From Shewanella marinintestina (GTDB taxonomy: Bacteria > Pseudomonadota > Gammaproteobacteria > Enterobacterales > Shewanellaceae): a stretch of 64,000 bases of DNA. The position numbers were made by a program, and so were the translations under genes. Position 1 is the stretch's first letter. Every line of letters starts with the position of its first letter. Under the pieces are notes generated by a model. The model had not been told where the DNA came from. It ran no database searches and saw only the letters and a list, made by a program, of their open reading frames with translations. Shown here piece by piece: positions 59,271 to 64,000 of the stretch. The DNA is taken from contig NZ_JAKILC010000005.1 of assembly GCF_023283845.1 (NCBI RefSeq), positions 186,001 to 250,000 of the forward strand, given 5' to 3'.

Positions 59271-60890
59271 GTGCTATCACGTCTTAAAAATCTAAACAGC
59301 ATCCAATTTACTTTTATTCTTGCGCTTTATTATGTCTGCGTGTTCAATATTCCATTCTTTAATATTGTAAAGCACGGGATCGATAAACAAGCTAACGTGA
59401 ACATGCTGTTTATAGCTACGATTCCGTTCTTTTTAGTGTTTATACTGTCATTTTTATTTAGTCTTTTTAGCATCAAGTATATAGCCAAGCCATTTTTTAT
59501 TGGGCTGACAATACTGTCATCTTGCGTTTTCTTTGCTGAGTTGCAATATGGCGTTATTTTTGACTATGGCATGATTGAAAACATGGTCCAAACCAACCAA
59601 GCTGAAGCTGCGACTTACCTCAATTGGGTGTCTATTGCCAATCTAGTTATAACAGGCGGGATCCCGGCGTTATTGATTTACAAAGTTAATATTACATACA
59701 AACCTTTTACTAAAGAGCTACTGCATAAAGTCTTGTTTATGCTAGCAATGCTTGGTGGTGTTCTACTTATTGCCGCATTTTATTATGAAAATTATTTAGC
59801 ATTTGGCCGCAATAATAGTTTAATCAAACGCTCCATAATCCCAACATACTTTATCGGTTCTACGGTTAAATTCGTTAATCTTAATTACTTACAGTCGCCA
59901 CTTGAATACAAACAATTGGGTTTAGATGCTCATAACTCTAGCCAAAAAAAGAAACCTAACCTAGTTGTGTTACTGGTAGGTGAAACTGCTCGTGCGATGA
60001 ACTATAGCTATTACGGTTACGACAAGCCGACAAACTCTCATACTCAAAAGCACGATTTAGTTGTCTTTAATGACACGCGCTCATGTGGCACTGCAACGGC
60101 GGTTTCTTTGCCTTGTATGTTTTCAAGAATGGGTCGTGAAAACTATGACGAACGTCGAGCGAAAGCACAAGACGGTGCTATCGACGTATTAAAACATGCA
60201 GGAATACAATTACAGTGGCTAGACAATGATAGTGGCTGTAAAGGAGTATGCCAGCACGTTGAAAATATCGTTATTGATCATAACAATAATTCTAAATGGT
60301 GCAATGGTGAGTCTTGCTATGACGAAGTACTAGTTGATGAGTTAGTGGCGAGATTAGGGCAAATAAAGCTAGAAGACACTTTGATAGTATTACACCTAAT
60401 TGGTTCTCATGGGCCAACCTATTACCAGCGCTACCCTGAAAGTCACCGTAAATTTGTGCCAGATTGTCAGCGTAGCGATATACAAAACTGCAGTAAACAA
60501 GAGCTGTTAAATACCTACGACAATACGATCTTGTACACTGATTATATTGTGTCATTGGTAGTTGATAAGCTAAAGCAGCAAGAAACTAGATTTGATACAG
60601 CTATGCTATATCTGTCTGATCATGGAGAGTCTTTAGGTGAAAGCGGCATGTATTTGCACGGTGCGCCTTATGCATTTGCACCAAAAGAGCAAACTCATAT
60701 TCCTTTCTTGGGTTGGTTCTCTGAAGATTTTGCTACACAGAACAATTTAGATTTAGGTTGCTTGAATAAGTATGCTAAGTCCGGTGGTTTTTCCCATGAC
60801 AATCTATTTGATAGCTTACTGGGTCTGTTAAATGTCACTAGCGATGTTTACCGGCAGAGCACTGATATTTTTGCTCGCTGCAGAAAATAA
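59271..60890 (+). CDS. eptA: Lipid A phosphoethanolamine transferase EptA
   Basis: EptA adds phosphoethanolamine to lipid A phosphates in the periplasmic leaflet and lowers binding of cationic peptides such as polymyxin. The 539 residues match the family. Five N-terminal transmembrane helices (to about residue 175) precede a sulfatase-fold domain with the metal-binding E238 in VGETARAMN, the catalytic threonine T276 in CGTAT, the disulfide C272-C282, and DHGESLGE. The spacing equals that of MCR-1. The start is GTG. It stands alone, with a GGDEF gene 100 bases downstream. Confidence 0.92.
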   Translation: MLSRLKNLNSIQFTFILALYYVCVFNIPFFNIVKHGIDKQANVNMLFIATIPFFLVFILSFLFSLFSIKYIAKPFFIGLTILSSCVFFAELQYGVIFDYGMIENMVQTNQAEAATYLNWVSIANLVITGGIPALLIYKVNITYKPFTKELLHKVLFMLAMLGGVLLIAAFYYENYLAFGRNNSLIKRSIIPTYFIGSTVKFVNLNYLQSPLEYKQLGLDAHNSSQKKKPNLVVLLVGETARAMNYSYYGYDKPTNSHTQKHDLVVFNDTRSCGTATAVSLPCMFSRMGRENYDERRAKAQDGAIDVLKHAGIQLQWLDNDSGCKGVCQHVENIVIDHNNNSKWCNGESCYDEVLVDELVARLGQIKLEDTLIVLHLIGSHGPTYYQRYPESHRKFVPDCQRSDIQNCSKQELLNTYDNTILYTDYIVSLVVDKLKQQETRFDTAMLYLSDHGESLGESGMYLHGAPYAFAPKEQTHIPFLGWFSEDFATQNNLDLGCLNKYAKSGGFSHDNLFDSLLGLLNVTSDVYRQSTDIFARCRK

Positions 60891-60991
60891 ACTCCTTTAA
60901 TAATAGACTTTCTGTAAAAATAGGCTGTTAAGCAGGCTTTTTTTGTATAAAGTATTGATAAGTATGGATATCAATAAGGGGTTACTAATTT

Positions 60992-62044
60992 ATGGATGTG
61001 GCGCAGCAATTATCAGAAACTGAGCTGTCGGCAAAGATATTACGCCATGCAGTACCTAAGATGTCAGAGTTGAACATACCTGTTACCCCTGACAATTACG
61101 CTGTATGGTACGAATACTATAAAGGAATTAACCTCGACCTAAAGCGTGCAATTGATGGTTTTTTAGCTAACAGATTAGCGTTTACTCCTGAGGTATGTAG
61201 CAGCCTGTATAAAACCTATATTCAGGTCAACTCCTCTGAAGTCATTGAAAATGTCCAAATTGAAACTCAAGTTTTAATTAACAGCTTAATTGCAAAAATT
61301 GCCAGTATGACAAAAGGTACGTCACGGTTTTCTGAATCACTGAGTGAATTTGATACTGCTTTAAAAGAACAACCAGATCAACTCGTCATGCAGAAGCTTG
61401 TTGATGGTGTTAGCTTAGAGCTCGAACAAATCATCAATACGAATCTTGAAATGGATAAAAGTCTGCATAGTATGACGCAGGAGGTTGATGCTCTTAAGTC
61501 CGAAATGGCCGAGCTTCGTTCCGTTGCGATGACAGATCAGCTGACTTCATTACATAATCGCCGAGCTTTCGATCAAGAAGTGATTAGCCATATTGATAGT
61601 TTTAGTCAGCCTAACTTTGAAAGTAGCTTGCTGGTGATTGATATTGATTACTTTAAGAAATTTAATGATACGCACGGACATTTAATCGGCGACAAGGTAT
61701 TAACTTATGTTGCTCAGGCATTGAAGAGTTCGGTTAAAGGTGCTGATTTTGTTGCACGTTACGGTGGCGAAGAGTTCGTAATTTTGCTGCCGCAAACTAA
61801 CCATCTAAACGCTCAAAAAGTTGCGGATAATATTAGACGTAAAATTGCCGAGCGTAACTTAACTATCGGTAAAGAGAAAAAGCTACCGTTAGGCAATATT
61901 ACTGTGTCAGTAGGTGTTGCGTCACTCAAGCCTACAGATGATAAAGATAGCTACTTTTTACGTGCTGACGAAGCTTTATATCGCGCAAAGTCATCTGGGC
62001 GCAATTGCGTCGTTGGCGAGCCCGTTATTGAAACGCCGATTTAG
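60992..62044 (+). CDS. Diguanylate cyclase (GGDEF)
   Basis: This 350-residue cytoplasmic protein has a C-terminal GGDEF domain (about 175-345) with the active GGEEF motif at residues 258-262 and the DQLTSLHNRR start of the domain. It should make cyclic di-GMP from GTP. The product-inhibition I-site, normally RxxD five residues before GGEEF, reads KGAD, so it may be weak or absent. The N-terminal 170 residues are mostly helical with no transmembrane segment and match no sensor domain I recognise. AAGGGG precedes the ATG. Confidence 0.9.
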   Translation: MDVAQQLSETELSAKILRHAVPKMSELNIPVTPDNYAVWYEYYKGINLDLKRAIDGFLANRLAFTPEVCSSLYKTYIQVNSSEVIENVQIETQVLINSLIAKIASMTKGTSRFSESLSEFDTALKEQPDQLVMQKLVDGVSLELEQIINTNLEMDKSLHSMTQEVDALKSEMAELRSVAMTDQLTSLHNRRAFDQEVISHIDSFSQPNFESSLLVIDIDYFKKFNDTHGHLIGDKVLTYVAQALKSSVKGADFVARYGGEEFVILLPQTNHLNAQKVADNIRRKIAERNLTIGKEKKLPLGNITVSVGVASLKPTDDKDSYFLRADEALYRAKSSGRNCVVGEPVIETPI

Positions 62045-62070
62045 TAAAGCAGTTATCTATAAAGAATACT

Positions 62071-62105
62071 AAAAAGGCCACTAGCTTATGCTGGTGGCCT
62101 TTTTA
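62071..62105. terminator. Bidirectional terminator between the GGDEF and patZ genes
   Basis: AAAAAGGCCACTAGC/GCTGGTGGCCTTTTT with loop TTAT is a symmetrical stem of about 15 pairs (one G-U). It separates two convergent genes. Confidence 0.9.
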
Positions 62106-62134
62106 GTTAACAGATTAGTGCGAGATGATTAAAG

Positions 62135-64000
62135 TTAGTCGTTTGATGCAGGCTTTAAATCCATATGCATATTAATTAGACGTTCTTCCATATCAAATGT
62201 CACTGTAAAGCCTAAATGTTTAGCAAGGCTGGCCATATTTCTATTTTCAAACATGGTAAACCCAGTAAGGGCTAAGGTGTCATTTTGTTTGTAGTAGCGC
62301 ACCAACTTCTCAAGTAATAACTTACCTAATCCCTGGCCTTGGTAATTACTGCGTACAGCCATGGCAAACTCTGCTTCTGTATTATCAGGGTCAATTGAGG
62401 CTCTAATTGCACCTAAGGTGGTTTCTTCGCCATCATCACCTAACGCTGTGGCTATAAAAGCCATCTCACGGGCGTAGTCAATCTGGGTTAATACCGCCAT
62501 TTCCTCATGAGTCATTTTCGAGCGTACGCCAAAGTAACGTTTGTACCTGTCTTCGTCAGATAGTGAATTATCAAAGGCCATATGTTTAGGTTCATCTTCA
62601 GGAAGAATCGGCCGCAGCATTACTTGGTTGCCATTTTTTAGGGTAGCAATCTCTTCTAGTTCTTTAGGGTAAGGGGAGATTGCCAGCCTTGAGGCATTAT
62701 CAACAGGTTCAGGATTAAGGCCAATATTAACGTCAAGCAAGGTAATATTCTCGCCTGCGCACAAAACAGGGTTTAAATCTAAGGTCGCTATTTCAGGGCA
62801 ATCAATAATTAAATGCGATATTTGTGTAAGCAATACACATAGCGCATTCATATTTAACCCAAGTGGTAAATGGCGATCCCTAAGTTTTTGAGTCTTGAGT
62901 GCTTGGATCACCATATAACGGGCTAGTGTCATGTTAAGAGGCGGTAGCGCAACGACGGCATCTTTAGTTGGTTCCCATTCGGACCCCCCTTCGCCGAGCA
63001 AAATAGCAGGGCCAAATACCGGGTCATTGGCAACGGCAACACGGATCTCTTGCGCCCCCGCGGTTAGCGCCATTTTCTGTACGATTAACCCTTCAATTTT
63101 TGCATCGGGGTTAAGTGACATTACGCGTTCAATCATGGCTTTAGCCGCTTGTTTAACTTCTAAGTCTGAGGTTAAATTTAGCATTACGCCGTGTACGTCT
63201 GACTTGTGATGAATATCAGGTGATTGCACTTTTAGTGCAATTGGGTAACCGGCTTGTTTCGCATATTCAACAGCCTGATCTGGGTTATTAGCAAACCAAG
63301 TATCAACAGTATTTAAACCGTAAGCCGCTAAAATCACGCGGGATTCATGGGTCTCTAACAGAGTTTTACCAGAATCTATTGCTTGTTGAAGCTTGGTTCT
63401 TGCGGTAGCGGTATCAGCTGGAATATTAACGGGGATAGATTGTGGTACTTCCTGGAGCAGTTTTTGGTTACGACGATACTCAACCATATGCATAAACGCG
63501 CCCACAGCGCCTTCCGGTGTTCTGTAGGTTGGAATTCGGGATTTTGAAAAGTGTTTACGCGCTTCATAAGCAGAATCTTCACCACTCCAATTAGTTAAGA
63601 CATTGACTCTATTACGGTTCGGATGCTTTGCAATTGTTTCAGCTATTGCTTCTGCAATCTCAACACTCTCGCCTAAAGCTGATGGTGAGTGCAGTACTAA
63701 AATGGCATCTAGATCGTCACTATCCATCAGAATTTCTAGTGATTTGGCATAGCGCAGTGCGTCCGAGTCCCCCCCGATATCTACCGGGTTTTGGCCAGAC
63801 CAACTTTTAGGAAGTAGGGCGTTTAATCTTTGATAGATCTCAGTGGATAAAGAGGGTAGTTTGCCACCGCCTAATATAAGTTCATCGAGCGCTAACACTG
63901 CAGGGCCACCGCCGTTGCTGATGATCCCAAGGCGCTCACCTTGTAACGGTCTAGAGTGAGCTAGCGTCTCTACAGCGGCAAATAGCTCGATAAGATCGTT
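62135..64000 (-). CDS. patZ: Protein acetyltransferase PatZ/YfiQ-type (5' end outside window)
   Basis: PatZ-type proteins join an ADP-forming acetyl-CoA synthetase-like module to a C-terminal GNAT domain that acetylates lysines of metabolic enzymes, such as acetyl-CoA synthetase. The frame runs unbroken to the right edge, giving 621 residues of an expected ~880-900. Visible are the second CoA-ligase domain (LGIISNGGGPAVLALDEL), an ATP-grasp domain (KVQSPDIHHKSDVHGV, LGEGGSEWE), and GNAT motif A (NYQGQGLGKLLLEKLV). The N-terminal CoA-binding domain lies beyond the window. It is convergent with the GGDEF gene. Confidence 0.92.
   Translation of the reverse strand, partial: NDLIELFAAVETLAHSRPLQGERLGIISNGGGPAVLALDELILGGGKLPSLSTEIYQRLNALLPKSWSGQNPVDIGGDSDALRYAKSLEILMDSDDLDAILVLHSPSALGESVEIAEAIAETIAKHPNRNRVNVLTNWSGEDSAYEARKHFSKSRIPTYRTPEGAVGAFMHMVEYRRNQKLLQEVPQSIPVNIPADTATARTKLQQAIDSGKTLLETHESRVILAAYGLNTVDTWFANNPDQAVEYAKQAGYPIALKVQSPDIHHKSDVHGVMLNLTSDLEVKQAAKAMIERVMSLNPDAKIEGLIVQKMALTAGAQEIRVAVANDPVFGPAILLGEGGSEWEPTKDAVVALPPLNMTLARYMVIQALKTQKLRDRHLPLGLNMNALCVLLTQISHLIIDCPEIATLDLNPVLCAGENITLLDVNIGLNPEPVDNASRLAISPYPKELEEIATLKNGNQVMLRPILPEDEPKHMAFDNSLSDEDRYKRYFGVRSKMTHEEMAVLTQIDYAREMAFIATALGDDGEETTLGAIRASIDPDNTEAEFAMAVRSNYQGQGLGKLLLEKLVRYYKQNDTLALTGFTMFENRNMASLAKHLGFTVTFDMEERLINMHMDLKPASND

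Noticed and set aside
60892-60960. Terminator after eptA (AGGCTG...CAGGCT with T-run)
   Set aside because: The arms are not complementary, so no proper stem forms.

Overview
The window is a chromosomal segment of a gammaproteobacterium, most likely Shewanella or a close marine relative. The basis is gene content and order plus near-identity of many proteins to E. coli families: a complete Rmf, UvrY and FabA, a class-specific ~1,600-residue NAD-glutamate dehydrogenase, the DUF1302/DUF1329/Ycf48/RND cluster and an MshA-like pilin. Base composition looks moderately AT-rich and even throughout. I see no prophage, transposase, CRISPR array or plasmid function.

Layout. (1) 0-4.8 kb: a tightly overlapping housekeeping operon, unknown-pabC-mltG-tmk-holB-pilZ-tatD (folate, peptidoglycan, dTMP, DNA polymerase III clamp loader, type IV pilus regulator, metal-dependent DNase). 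(2) 5-16 kb: rsmF, a nucleoside-recognition membrane protein, letB and a letA that is split into two genes, then divergent LexA-controlled yebG, yebR, proQ and prc. Most of this matches the E. coli rsmF-letB-letA-yebR-proQ-prc neighbourhood. (3) 16-43 kb: pepN, then a block absent from the corresponding E. coli location (DUF2835, a four-gene envelope export cluster at 19.1-26.0 kb headed by an 18-codon leader ORF, and gdhB with a CRP-like site). The E. coli-like order then resumes: pyrD, zapC, rlmKL, uup, rmf, fabA, lonH/ycbZ, with a cyclophilin lipoprotein, a glutaredoxin-like gene and a DUF3466 surface protein interspersed.

(4) 43.5-48 kb: tRNA-Ser, uvrY-uvrC-pgsA and the tRNA-Gly/Cys/Leu operon, as in E. 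coli. Two decayed tRNA-Leu 3' halves follow. (5) 48-51 kb: an orphan type IV pilin-like gene, an L,D-transpeptidase, a Tat-exported YcbK-type peptidase and rplY. (6) 51-56 kb: the minus-strand stationary-phase module prkA-yeaH-spoVR. (7) 56-64 kb: ecotin, a dmeF-type metal exporter with a marR gene, the lipid A phosphoethanolamine transferase eptA, a GGDEF protein, and the C-terminal two thirds of a PatZ-type protein acetyltransferase running off the right edge.

The best candidate for an under-described system is the 19.1-26.0 kb cluster. It pairs an outer-membrane-type DUF1302 protein, a periplasmic DUF1329 protein, a Ycf48-like beta-propeller and a single-chain RND exporter. A strong ribosome binding site there drives an in-frame mini-ORF whose stop codon abuts the first start codon. 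Other points worth a look are the tRNA-Leu remnants, the split letA, a hairpin-dense element upstream of eptA, a 7-bp tandem repeat between prkA and ecotin, and several regulatory sites (LexA, CRP, FabR, CRP/FNR types) read directly from the bases.
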